This document shows, in pieces, positions 9,169 through 18,300 of a stretch of DNA of 64,000 nt. The stretch is from Nocardia acididurans (GTDB lineage: Bacteria > Actinomycetota > Actinomycetes > Mycobacteriales > Mycobacteriaceae): the NCBI RefSeq assembly GCF_016741815.1, contig NZ_JAERRJ010000006.1, positions 310,001 to 374,000 of the forward strand, read 5' to 3'. The notes under the pieces were generated by a model. The model was not told the origin of the DNA. It worked only from the letters and a program-made list of their open reading frames with translations, and did not search any database. The position numbers were made by a program, and so were the translations under genes. Each line of letters begins with the position of its first letter. Positions within the stretch are counted from its first letter, which is position 1.

Positions 9169-10194
9169 TCAGGCCGGTGCGTGTCCCGCCGGGACGCGCT
9201 CGGCCGGGAGCGGGGGCGGCGGTGCCGTGCCGTCCCCGAATGCGCTGCCGCCCAGGGTTTCCCGGCCGTGCGGGGTCAGCCAGTCGCCGAGTTCCGGGCC
9301 CTTCGGCACGATCCGCGTCGGGTTGATGTCGGTGTGCACGATGTAGTAGTGCTGTTTGATCTGCACGAAGTCGATCGTGTCGCCGAATCCGGGGGTCTGG
9401 TAGAGGTCGCGCGCGTACGCCCACAGCACCGGTAGCTCGGTCAGCTTCTGCCGATTGCATTTGAAGTGCCCGTGATACACCGGATCGAATCGGGCCAGCG
9501 TCGTGAACAGCCGGACGTCGGCCTCGGTGATGGTGTCGCCGACCAGATACCGCTGTGTCGCAAGGCGTTCGGTCAGCCAGTCCAGCGCTGTGAACAGCCG
9601 ATCGTAGGCGGCGTCGTAGGCCTGCTGATCGCCCGCGAAACCGCATCGGTACACACCGTTGTTGACCTCGGTGTAGACCCGCTTGTTCACGGTGTCGATC
9701 TCGTCGCGCAGGTCCTTCGGGTACAGCTTCGGCGCTCCGGGCCGGTGGAATTCCTCCCACTCGGTGGAGAAGTCGAGGGTCATCTGCGCGTAGTCGTTGG
9801 TGACGACCTGACCGGTCGGCACGTCGACGACGGCGGGCACGGTGATGCCGCGCGGATAGTCCGGGTAGCGCTTCAGGTACGCGTCGCGCAGGAAGTGGAT
9901 CCCCAGCACCGGGTCAACCTCGCCGGGGTCCAGATCGAAGGTCCAGCTGCGCTTGTCGTGGGTCGGCCCGCACAGGCCCAGCGACAGCGCCGATTCCAGG
10001 CCGAGCAGCCGTCGCACGATGAGCGTGCGGTTGGCCCACGGGCAGGCGCGTGCCGCGATCAGGCGGTAGCGCCCGGGTTCGACGGGGTACCCGTCGCGTC
10101 CGTCGGCGGTGATCCGCGTGGTGATGTAGTTCGTGTCGCGCTTGAATTCGCCCGGCTCGACGTAGGTGCCCGGCTCCGGCGTGGATGTGGTCAC
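9169..10194 (-). CDS. Glutathionyl-hydroquinone reductase-like GST (ECM4/YqjG family)
   Basis: This 341-residue protein carries the CPWANRT motif with the presumed nucleophile Cys51, followed by an extended C-terminal helical GST domain (DRLFTALDWLTERLATQRYLVGDTITEADVRLFTTLARFD), the layout of the xi-class/ECM4 family. Those enzymes reduce S-glutathionyl-(hydro)quinones. Actinomycetes make mycothiol instead of glutathione, so the natural thiol here is probably mycothiol (inference). The GTG at 10194 gives the family's usual length; the frame stays open upstream but reads as non-coding. It is divergent from the crotonase gene. The last 25 residues (GTAPPPPLPAERVPAGHAPA) look like a disordered tail. 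Confidence 0.88.
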   Translation of the reverse strand: MTTSTPEPGTYVEPGEFKRDTNYITTRITADGRDGYPVEPGRYRLIAARACPWANRTLIVRRLLGLESALSLGLCGPTHDKRSWTFDLDPGEVDPVLGIHFLRDAYLKRYPDYPRGITVPAVVDVPTGQVVTNDYAQMTLDFSTEWEEFHRPGAPKLYPKDLRDEIDTVNKRVYTEVNNGVYRCGFAGDQQAYDAAYDRLFTALDWLTERLATQRYLVGDTITEADVRLFTTLARFDPVYHGHFKCNRQKLTELPVLWAYARDLYQTPGFGDTIDFVQIKQHYYIVHTDINPTRIVPKGPELGDWLTPHGRETLGGSAFGDGTAPPPPLPAERVPAGHAPA

Positions 10195-10334
10195 CCGGCC
10201 AGTCTTGCAGACGCCCGCTCGCCGCAGTGGCCGGAATGTCCGGCCCGGCCGGATCGCGTCGTCTCCGGCCCACCGCGTTGTGGCTGGTCGGGTCACCCTT
10301 CCGCTAATTTGGGACACCGCCTAGATTGTGTCTC

Positions 10335-11129
10335 ATGACCGACACCAAGCCGACCCGGTTGGAACGCATCGTCACCGCCGGTGGAGCCGATGCCGCCGTG
10401 CTGACCATCGCCCATCCGCCGCTGAACCTCTTCGACAAGGCGCTGTTCGAGGCACTCGCGGTGGATATCGCCGAGCTGGCCGCGAATCCGCCGCGCGCGG
10501 TGCTGCTGCGCGCCGAGGGCAAACTGGTGTCCGGCGGCGTGGACGTGCACGTCTTCGACGGCCTCACCGTCGACGAGGGCGCGCAGCTCTGGCAGGACCT
10601 CTTCGCCCGCCTCATCCACCCGCTCGAGGCGCTGCCCTGCCCGGTGATCTTCGCCGCGCACGGCCTCACCCTCACCGCGGCCTTCGAGATCGCCCTCGCC
10701 TGCGACATCATCCTGGCCGCCCCCAGGGCCAAGTTCGGTCTCGTCGAAACCGTCGTCGGCCTGACCCCGTCCATGGGCGGCCCGCAGCGCCTGGCCGAGC
10801 GCGCCGGCTCCGGCCGCGCCCGCGAATTCGTCATGACCGGAGATCTCTACGACGCCGCCACCATGGCCGACTGGGGTGTCGTGAACGCCGTCCACGAGGA
10901 CGTCGACGCCGCCGCCCGCGCCCTGCTGGCCCGGCTCGCCGACGGCCCCACCAAAGCCCATGCGGCTACCAAGGAAATTGTGGGTGCGTGGCGTTCCGGC
11001 GGTGTGGCACACGCGGATTCGGTGACACCCGAGGTTTCCGGCAGGCTCTTCGACACCGCTGACCTGCGTGGCGCGGTGCGGAGTTTCCTCGAGGTCGGCC
11101 CGGGGAAGGCTACCTACACCGGGCAGTGA
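10335..11129 (+). CDS. Enoyl-CoA hydratase/isomerase (crotonase) family protein
   Basis: This 264-residue crotonase-fold protein has both Glu positions used by hydratases: Glu138 (GLVETVVGLTPSMGG) and Glu164 (RAREFVMTGD). The oxyanion-hole regions are atypical. The usual AGAD segment reads SGGVDVH, and the usual GGG-E-L stretch after the N-G turn reads AAHGLTLTAAFEIALACD. The reaction may therefore differ from simple enoyl-CoA hydration. The ATG at 10335 is chosen over the TTG nine bases upstream. The gene stands alone, divergent from the GST gene. Confidence 0.85.
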   Translation: MTDTKPTRLERIVTAGGADAAVLTIAHPPLNLFDKALFEALAVDIAELAANPPRAVLLRAEGKLVSGGVDVHVFDGLTVDEGAQLWQDLFARLIHPLEALPCPVIFAAHGLTLTAAFEIALACDIILAAPRAKFGLVETVVGLTPSMGGPQRLAERAGSGRAREFVMTGDLYDAATMADWGVVNAVHEDVDAAARALLARLADGPTKAHAATKEIVGAWRSGGVAHADSVTPEVSGRLFDTADLRGAVRSFLEVGPGKATYTGQ

Positions 11130-11260
11130 GTGTCTCGATGGCGTGACGGTGCCCCACCGTTTGCCGACAATCCGCCCCTGATTGTGATGTGCATCATATA
11201 GTCACGGTGCGCAGGTGCATGGAGGCGACGCCTGCGGCTCGATGGCACTCGGAGGGTCGG

Positions 11261-12490
11261 ATGTCGCAGTTACTGGTGGAGTACCCGCACACGCGAAATA
11301 CCTGGTGCGACAACCCCCTTGCGCGTGGCGCCGACGGCATTCTCCGATACGGCAATCTGACTCCGGCGTTGACCGAGCTACTGGATATCCAGGTGCACAC
11401 CTTCGCCGCGCGGGAGGCGGTGGTCGAGATCGGCGGCCCCCGCCTCACCTACCGGGAACTCTGGTATTCGGCCTCGCGCATCGCGGGCGGATTGCAGGAG
11501 CACGGCATCGGTTACGGCGACCGGGTGGCGGTGCGCATGCCGGTCGGCGTGCGCTGGGTGCAGGCGTTCCTGGGTGCGCTGCTGTCCGGCGCGGTGCCGG
11601 TGCTGGTGCCGGATCGGCTGCCGGAGGCCCTGGCGGCGAAGGTGATTCGCGACAGCTGCGCCGACTTCGTGCTCGACGGCGGCGGCAGTGCGGCCGGGTA
11701 CCGCGAGGATCTGCCCGATGCCGCGGCCTTCATCGACGACGGCGCGTCCCTGGGCGAGCTGGCGCTGCTCTGCTACACCAGCCCGGGGCCCGAGGCGGGC
11801 CCGCGCGGAGTGGAGCTCACCAACGAGAATCTGCTCTCGGCAATCCGTTCCGTGGTCGGCGCGCTGGATCTGCCCACCGAGGGGCTGCGCAATCTGGTGC
11901 TGCTGCCGCTGGCGCACGCCAGCGGCTGCGTCGATCAACTGCTGCCCACCTTCGCGGTCGGCGGCACCGTGGTGCTCACCCCGGACCCGGCCGCCATCGC
12001 GGAAACCCTTGTGTCCGAACGGATCGACATGGTTTCGGCGACCCCGCGCATCTTCGCGGGCCTGCTGCCGGATCTGGCCGGCCTGCGGGTGGAGCGGGTG
12101 CGGCAGGTGTGCAGTGCGGGCCACCGCGCCGAACTCGCCGCGGCCGACCCGGCCACCTCCGAAACCGTGGCCGACACGCTGCGCGCGGTGTTCCCCGCGG
12201 CCCGGCAGTGGTCGGTGTGGGGCGCGACCGAGACCAGCGGCATCGGCCTGGCCCGCGACGACGGCGCGGCCGCCCGTGACGTCCTCGGATTCGCCTTCGG
12301 CGGAACCGAATTGGCCTTATGGGGTCCGCAGGCGGCGGCCGGGCACGGTGAATTGCTCTGTCGCGGGCCGAATGTCGCCTCCCGCTACTGGAACGATCCG
12401 CAGACCACGCAGTCCCGCTTCACCGGTCAGTGGTTCCACACCGGCAATCAGGTGAGCATCGACTCCGACGGCCTGGTCCGCCGGGCCTGA
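11261..12490 (+). CDS. Truncated, degenerate AMP-binding (adenylate-forming) enzyme
   Basis: The 409-residue protein is clearly related to acyl-CoA synthetases and fatty-acyl-AMP ligases (LTYRELWYSASRIAGGL near residue 65; WGATETSGIGLA near 325). It ends right after the TGD-like segment (HTGNQVSIDSDGLVRRA) and lacks the C-terminal mobile domain with the catalytic lysine. The ATP-binding loop, normally SGTTGxPKG, reads SPGPEAGPRG, and the TGD Asp is Asn. It starts at an ATG with GGAGGG ideally placed, and codon bias is normal, so it does not look like a recent pseudogene. It may bind an acyl or aryl substrate without full ligase activity. It converges on ptpB with a 7-bp gap. Confidence 0.8.
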   Translation: MSQLLVEYPHTRNTWCDNPLARGADGILRYGNLTPALTELLDIQVHTFAAREAVVEIGGPRLTYRELWYSASRIAGGLQEHGIGYGDRVAVRMPVGVRWVQAFLGALLSGAVPVLVPDRLPEALAAKVIRDSCADFVLDGGGSAAGYREDLPDAAAFIDDGASLGELALLCYTSPGPEAGPRGVELTNENLLSAIRSVVGALDLPTEGLRNLVLLPLAHASGCVDQLLPTFAVGGTVVLTPDPAAIAETLVSERIDMVSATPRIFAGLLPDLAGLRVERVRQVCSAGHRAELAAADPATSETVADTLRAVFPAARQWSVWGATETSGIGLARDDGAAARDVLGFAFGGTELALWGPQAAAGHGELLCRGPNVASRYWNDPQTTQSRFTGQWFHTGNQVSIDSDGLVRRA

Positions 12491-12497
12491 AGCGCGC

Positions 12498-13232
12498 TCA
12501 CTCCAGCATGCGCTCGCGCAATGCCGCGCGCATGTCGGCTTCGATGCCGATCTCGGCCAGGTAGCCGTCGATGCCGCCGTACATGGAGTGCATGGAAGTG
12601 GTTGCGGCTTCGAGGTATTCGGGTTTCACGCCGAGCAGGTCGTCGGACAGCTCCTCGTTGAGCGCGTCGGTCATGAACGAGCGCAGGGTGGGCACGGCGT
12701 CATTGCTGAGCAGGTAGTCGGCGTACACGTCCTCCTCGGTGACGTCGACGGCGCGCAGCAGGGTGGCCACGGCCCAGCCGGTGCGGTCCTTGCCGGCCGC
12801 GCAGTGCACGAGCGCGGTGCCGTTCAGCGCGGATTCCGCGAGCGCTTTGATGGCCGTGTGCGCCTCGGGCAGGGCCGGGAACTGGCTGTAGGTCTCCAGC
12901 ATGTGGTTGAAGGCGGTGATGGTGCGCCGGGCCTCGTGCGGCGGGGTCTCGCCCATGCGCGAGTCGAACGGGGTGATGTGCAGGCGCACGTCCTCGGGCA
13001 GCGCGTCGTGTCCGATGAAGTCGATCTCTTTCAGCCCGCGCAGGTCGTGCACGTCGGTGACGCCGAGTTGCCCGAGGGTCGCCCGGCCGGCGTCGTCGAG
13101 TTTGCTGAGCTGCGCGGACCGCAGCAGCACGCCGTCGCGCACCTTGGCGCCGGTGGTGGTGCGCAGTCCGCCCGCGTCGCGGAAATTGAAGGTGCCGGAG
13201 ATCAGGAATTGGTCGGGGCGCGCTGAAGTCAC
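12498..13232 (-). CDS. ptpB: PtpB-like tyrosine/phosphoinositide phosphatase
   Basis: This 244-residue protein resembles mycobacterial PtpB (Rv0153c). It has an NFRDAGGL motif near residue 16, VHDLRGLKEID near 61, and the P-loop HCAAGKDRTG with Cys144 and Arg150 as nucleophile and phosphate-binding residue. The Lys-Asp within the loop (GKDR) is typical of PtpB-like and atypical lipid phosphatases, which act on phosphotyrosine, phosphoserine/threonine and phosphoinositides. In M. tuberculosis PtpB is exported and acts in the host cell; no classical signal peptide is visible here. The start is GTG at 13232. Confidence 0.9.
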   Translation of the reverse strand: MTSARPDQFLISGTFNFRDAGGLRTTTGAKVRDGVLLRSAQLSKLDDAGRATLGQLGVTDVHDLRGLKEIDFIGHDALPEDVRLHITPFDSRMGETPPHEARRTITAFNHMLETYSQFPALPEAHTAIKALAESALNGTALVHCAAGKDRTGWAVATLLRAVDVTEEDVYADYLLSNDAVPTLRSFMTDALNEELSDDLLGVKPEYLEAATTSMHSMYGGIDGYLAEIGIEADMRAALRERMLE

Positions 13233-13609
13233 CCGCTCAGGCTATAGGGGCGTGTGCGACGGGCCTATACATGTTCTGCTGTGTGGGTTCGGGCACAGTC
13301 ACTGTCGCCGGCCGGAAGTAGCTACGTAAAATACCGATTGGTCCTAATGCTCCCTTTACCGGGCGGATGCGCGAATTTCAGCCGATTCCCATTCGATCGC
13401 GGGGCTGTTCCGATTAGGTAACGAAACAATCTTGTAGTCCGAAAACGGCTATCAAAGCTGGTTGCGAACCCTGAAAACGACGTAGCATCGATACTCGTTG
13501 AACGGGGTGCGCCGGATCCTGCTCGGGGGAGTGGCGCCGATCCGCATACCCGTTGAGCGAGCCGCGCAAGCAGAGGTGCGCGTTGTCTTTCGCCCAAAGG
13601 GAGTCGTCG
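13233..13609. other. 377-bp intergenic region, relatively AT-rich
   Basis: This lies between the divergent ptpB and TetR-C-like genes. It is visibly richer in A/T than its surroundings from about 13320 to 13460, which fits promoters for both flanking genes. I see no coding frame with good codon bias, no strong palindrome and no RNA gene. Confidence 0.5.
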
Positions 13610-14092
13610 TTGAGCGCTAGTGGAGAAACAATCCAGGTCGGCCTGCGCCAGGCCATGGCCGAGTCCATAGAGAAGGCTGCCGCATCGCTCGATATCAGCG
13701 GCAGCCGTGCCCTGCGCGTGCTGCTGCACGCCGGAATCAGCACGCTGTGGCCGATCCTGAAGGCGTCACCGGACCGCCAGATCCGCGCCTACGAATCCAC
13801 GCTCGCCGCCCTGCGTCGCCGCTGGGAGAACCAGGCCGTCTGCGTCCCCGACCCCGAGGCCACCGCCCGGATCCGCGAACTCGACGCCGACGTGACCGAA
13901 TTCCTCGATCTGTGCGCCAAGCATTCCGGCACCCAGTGGCTGGAACCCTGCGATGCCATCGCCGCCTACCTTCTCGCCGTCATTCAGGGCATGCTGCTGC
14001 GCTGGCTGGCCGACTGCGACGACGAGACCGCCCTGGTCGTCCTCGACGACCTCGTGTCGTACCTGTCCACCAAGGCCGTCGAGCTGGCCTGA
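13610..14092 (+). CDS. Small helical protein resembling a TetR C-terminal domain
   Basis: The TTG at 13610 is chosen because AAAGGGAG sits seven bases upstream, giving 160 residues; a TTG at 13553 would add 19. The last 60 residues (WLEPCDAIAAYLLAVIQGMLLRWL...LVSYLSTKAVELA) look like the ligand-binding/dimer helices of TetR regulators. The N-terminal third has no clear helix-turn-helix, although AAASLDISGSRALRVLLHAG could be its remnant. It may be a regulator that lost DNA binding, or a partner that dimerises with a full TetR protein. It lies 51 bp before the alanine-racemase-fold enzyme, probably in the same transcript. Confidence 0.65.
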   Translation: MSASGETIQVGLRQAMAESIEKAAASLDISGSRALRVLLHAGISTLWPILKASPDRQIRAYESTLAALRRRWENQAVCVPDPEATARIRELDADVTEFLDLCAKHSGTQWLEPCDAIAAYLLAVIQGMLLRWLADCDDETALVVLDDLVSYLSTKAVELA

Positions 14093-14143
14093 GCGGAGAT
14101 CGCACAATTGCTGGACGCATGACCAGTTTCGTGGTCGAATGAA

Positions 14144-15322
14144 GTGGTGACCGAAACGTCGCCGATTGCCGGGTTGCACGCGGCCACCGCCGAGCTCGAC
14201 CCGCCGCTGGCCGCCGTCGACCTGACCGCCCTGCGCGCCAATGCCGCCGATCTGGTGCGCCGCGCCCGCGGGGTGCCGATCCGGGTGGCCAGTAAATCCG
14301 TCCGCTGCCGCGCCGTCCTCGAAGAGGTACTGGGCAGCGACCTCACCGCCGCCGGCGGATTCGCCGGAATCATGGGCTACTCCCTCGCCGAAGCCATCTG
14401 GCTGGTGCGGCAGGGAGCGCGTGACATCCTGCTCGGCTACCCGACCGCCGATCGCGCGGCGCTCGCCGAACTCGCCGGTGACCCGGTGCTGCGGAACTCC
14501 ATCACGCTCATGATCGACGATATCGCGCAGCTGGACTTCATCCGCGCCGCCGTCGGCAGCGAAACCGTCTCGCTGCGAGTATGTCTCGACGTGGACGCGT
14601 CCCTGCGCATCGGCCCGCTGCACCTGGGCGTGCGGCGCTCGCCCATCCGCACGCCCGAACAGGCCGCGCGCCTGGCCGCCGCCACCAGGCGGCGCGGGTT
14701 CGAGGTGGTCGGCGTGATGACCTACGAGGCGCAGATCGCGGGCCTGCCCGATACGAATCCCGCTGTGCGCCTGGTGAAGAAGGTGTCCGGCATCGAAATC
14801 ACCCGGCGTCGCCGCCAGGTGCTCGACGCCGTGCGCGCCGAGGTGGGGAAGCTGCAGATCGTCAACAGCGGCGGCACCGGATCCATCGAGCTGAGCATCT
14901 CGGACCCGGACGTCACCGAGGTGACGGCGGGCTCCGGGCTCTATCTCCCAACGCTTTTCGACGGCTACCGGAATCTGGCCCCGCGCCCGGCGATGTACTT
15001 CGCGCTCCCGGTGCTGCGGCATCCGGCCGACGGCATCGCCACCGTCTTCTCCGGCGGCTACATCGCCTCCGGCCCGGCGGGGGCCTCCCGCGTGCCGAAA
15101 CCGGTGTGGCCCTTGGGTTTGAAGCTCATCGGCACCGAGGGCGCGGGCGAGGTGCAGACACCCCTCACCAACGCCGACGGCCTGAACATCGGCGATCGCG
15201 TCTGGTTCCGGCACGCCAAAGCCGGTGAACTCTGCGAACGTTTCACCGAAGTCCACCTGGTCGCCGACGGCGTCCGCACCACCGTGCCGACCTACCGCGG
15301 CGAAGGCCGATGCTTCGGCTGA
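14144..15322 (+). CDS. PLP-dependent alanine racemase-fold protein (amino acid deaminase/aldolase type)
   Basis: This 392-residue protein has the fold-III PLP barrel: AAVDLTALRANAADLVRRA, then VASKSVRC with Lys51 as the likely Schiff-base lysine, IVNSGGTGSIEL as the phosphate-binding region, and a C-terminal beta domain. It matches the actinobacterial family annotated as amino acid deaminase/aldolase (Rv1769-like), usually near a sugar-lactone oxidase; no such oxidase is present here. Substrate is unknown; D-threonine aldolase and D-serine dehydratase-type enzymes share the fold. Two adjacent GTG codons (14144, 14147) are possible starts. Confidence 0.85.
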   Translation: MVTETSPIAGLHAATAELDPPLAAVDLTALRANAADLVRRARGVPIRVASKSVRCRAVLEEVLGSDLTAAGGFAGIMGYSLAEAIWLVRQGARDILLGYPTADRAALAELAGDPVLRNSITLMIDDIAQLDFIRAAVGSETVSLRVCLDVDASLRIGPLHLGVRRSPIRTPEQAARLAAATRRRGFEVVGVMTYEAQIAGLPDTNPAVRLVKKVSGIEITRRRRQVLDAVRAEVGKLQIVNSGGTGSIELSISDPDVTEVTAGSGLYLPTLFDGYRNLAPRPAMYFALPVLRHPADGIATVFSGGYIASGPAGASRVPKPVWPLGLKLIGTEGAGEVQTPLTNADGLNIGDRVWFRHAKAGELCERFTEVHLVADGVRTTVPTYRGEGRCFG

Positions 15323-15361
15323 GCCGGATCGCCCCTGTCGTTCCGGCAACGTGCGGCTCAG
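15319..15361. terminator. Possible convergent terminator hairpin
   Basis: CTGAGCCG (15319-15326) and CGGCTCAG (15354-15361) form perfect 8-bp arms around a 27-base loop. The arms contain the stop codons of both converging genes. There is no T tract and the loop is long, so function is uncertain. Confidence 0.35.
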
Positions 15362-18300
15362 ACCCGGTCGAGCTGTAGCACCGCCGCGAGATCCGACAGT
15401 TCCGCCGTGGTGGCGGGCAGATATTCGGTGAGCAGGGGCGAGCGGACGATCACCGCCGACCACATGGCCCGCGAGATCGCACTCGTCAGCCAGTGCCGCG
15501 ACAGCAGGGCGCCGACACCGTGCGGGGCGTCCTTGGGCGCCGAGGTGGTCATGGAGACCAGAACCACGGCCGCCTCCCGGCCCTGGAAATGGTCCGGGGT
15601 GCCGACCAGCACATCCTCGATCCTGGCCCGGGACAACAGGGTTCGGATGCGCGCCACCTGCGCGTGATACGGCGCGACCACCAGGATGTCGTGCGGATGC
15701 AGGCGGCGGGTCACCGCGCCCGTATGCCACGGCAGGCCCAGCAGCGTGCGCACCTGCCGCACGATTTCCCGTGCCTCCTCGGCGGATTCGGTGCCGTTGC
15801 CGTGATGCTCCACGGTCACGGTCCGCACGCCCGGCGGGATGCCGTCGAGTTCCCGTGCCAGGGTGACGGTTTCGTTCGACCGCAGCCGATTGTCGTAGCG
15901 CAGCCGCGATACCGGCCCGCACATGCGCGGATGCATCCGCCAGGTGCGTTCCAGGAAGTAGCCGTACTCGGCGGGCAGCGTGCGATGCGCTCCGAACAGC
16001 CGCCCGAGCACCGACTCGTGCACCGGTTCGGGATGAATGCCGTGCCCGGTGGCGGGCGCGGGATCGCCCACCAGCAACAGGTTCCGGGCACACAGCGCCA
16101 CCGCCACCGCCTCGGCGAGCGGGAACCGCCCGGCGTCGGCGATCACCAGCAGATCCAGGCTGTCGCGCGGAATGCGTTCGGGGTCGGTGAAATCCGCGGG
16201 CAGTCCGCCCACCACGCACCCGTTCACCGCGTTGTCGAGGAACCGCTGATACTTCGACGCCTCGATCCCCAGCCACTCCGAGGCGACCGAGCGGGCATCG
16301 GCCTTGGCGACCAGCTCCGGCAGCACGCCGACCTCGACGACCGCGTCGAGTGCGTGCTCGACGGCGGCATGCGAGCGCGCCACCACGCCCACCCGCCACC
16401 GGTGCCGCGTGACCAGCTTCTCCACCGCGCGGGCGGTGGCATCGGTCTTCCCGGTTCCGGGCGGACCCTGCACCGCCACATACGAATTGTCGAGATCGCG
16501 CAGGGCGGCGGTGACGGCCGCGGCGTGATCGCCACGCACCTCGGGCAGCGCGCCGCCCGACAGTAGGCGCGGCGCGCGGCCGCACAGCACGTCGAAGACG
16601 GCCGTCCCCGGCACCTGTGGCAACGTCACCAGCAGATGGTGGGCGATGTCCTCCAGCGCCTCCTCCACATCGACATCGCGGCCGGGCGGGCAGGGCGCGA
16701 TGGCCGACGGTAGCTCGCCGTAGGGTTCGCAGCCGCCGGGCAGCAGCTCCACCACGCGCACCACATCGTCGAAGTTGGCGTCGAGGGAGCAGCCGAGCAC
16801 GGTCGCGTATGCGAGCGCGCGCCGGCCCGGCGCGACCGGCATCCCCGGCGCGGGCCGGTCGTACAGCGTGAGCACCGACGTGCCCGGCGGCGGCGGATTG
16901 CCGGTACCCAAACGTCCTGTGAGCGTGAGGTATCGGCGCATCCGCCCATCGCTCCCGCTGTGCCAGTCGGTATCCACCGCACCCCAGTCGGCGATCAGTA
17001 CGCCCTGGGTGTCGGCCCACTCCTCGACCGGATGATCCAGCCGATCGGCATGCGCCCACCACAGCGGCTGTCGTTCCCGCCGGTGATAGCCCAGCACCGC
17101 CGCGGTGAACGCCGCGGCCGTCTGCGCCTCGCACCGCTGCTCCGGCGCGATCCCGCCGCCCTCCCCGAATTCCCGCAGCGCCGCCTCGACTTCGTCCGGG
17201 CTGGTATCGAAGGCCCCGTCGAACCACGGCCGCCGTCCCGGCCGCACGCCGTGCTCGGAAGCCAGGTCCAGCAACCAATCCCGCAGCCGCAGTACGGATT
17301 CGGCCCCGCTGTCACTCTCGTCCCGGTTGGGCGGCAACTGCCGCAGGTCATAGGACCGCTCCCCGACCACCAGTGCCGCCCGCACGATCGGATACAAATC
17401 CACTGTGGCGGGCAGGATCTCGGCGATCATGTCCTCTCCGCTCGGATACCGCTCCCCGAGTGCGCTCAACAACCCCCGCACATCCCCGCGATAGTGATGC
17501 ACCCGCAGTTCCGGCCGCTCCCGATGCCGCTGCAGGAGGAATTCCAGCAGCGCTTCCGAATCGTCCCGCACGCTCGAATCCCAGCGGGGCGCATCGAACC
17601 TTCCCCGCGCATCGGGCAGATCCAGACGAATGACGAAGGTATGCACCGCGTTTCCGCCCCGCACCGGATGTGCGGCGGGCTCGGGCACGAACCCGAGCGC
17701 GCGCGTCGCCACCTCCGGCCCGACGGCGCTGCCCGTGCCCACCAGAACCCCGACCGCGCTCCGCGCCGCGTCGGCCTCCGGTGCTCGGCCCGCCGTGTCG
17801 GAGACCGAGCCGGGGGCGTGTGAGCCCGCCTCCGACTCCTGGCCGGACGCTCCGACCGGCCGGGGGAGTGCGGTCGGTCCCGCATCCGCCGGGTCACCGA
17901 ATGCGTCTGGCGTGCAGTCGGGGTGGAGGGTTTCGGTACGCGCCGTGTCGGGCGTGGTGGTTGCGGTCTTCCCGTATTCGGCTGGGCTGCTGGTGATTAC
18001 AGGGCGATGCGCACTGTCGCCGGTTCCGGTCTCGGCGCCCTGGCGCTGGGTGGCCGCGCAGATGCTGACGATGAGATCGCCTCGGGCGCGGTCGATTCGG
18101 TCGGCGGTGGGGTCGGCGGGGGTGACGCTGAGGAACAGGTCGCCGACGGCGGGGGCCGGGAGGGTGGCCAGGGCGGCCGGGGCGGTGAGGGTGTGGGCCG
18201 GGTGGCCGGTGCGTTCGCGCTGTAGTTGTAGTTCGGCCTGGCGGCGCAGGGTGGCCAGGGTGAGGGCGGGGATGCCCGGGGTGGCGTCGGCGGCGGCGAG

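Noticed and set aside
13766..17278. 1170-codon minus-strand frame spanning three genes
   Set aside because: It overlaps the racemase-fold and TetR-C-like genes in antisense and the nuclease gene in the wrong phase.
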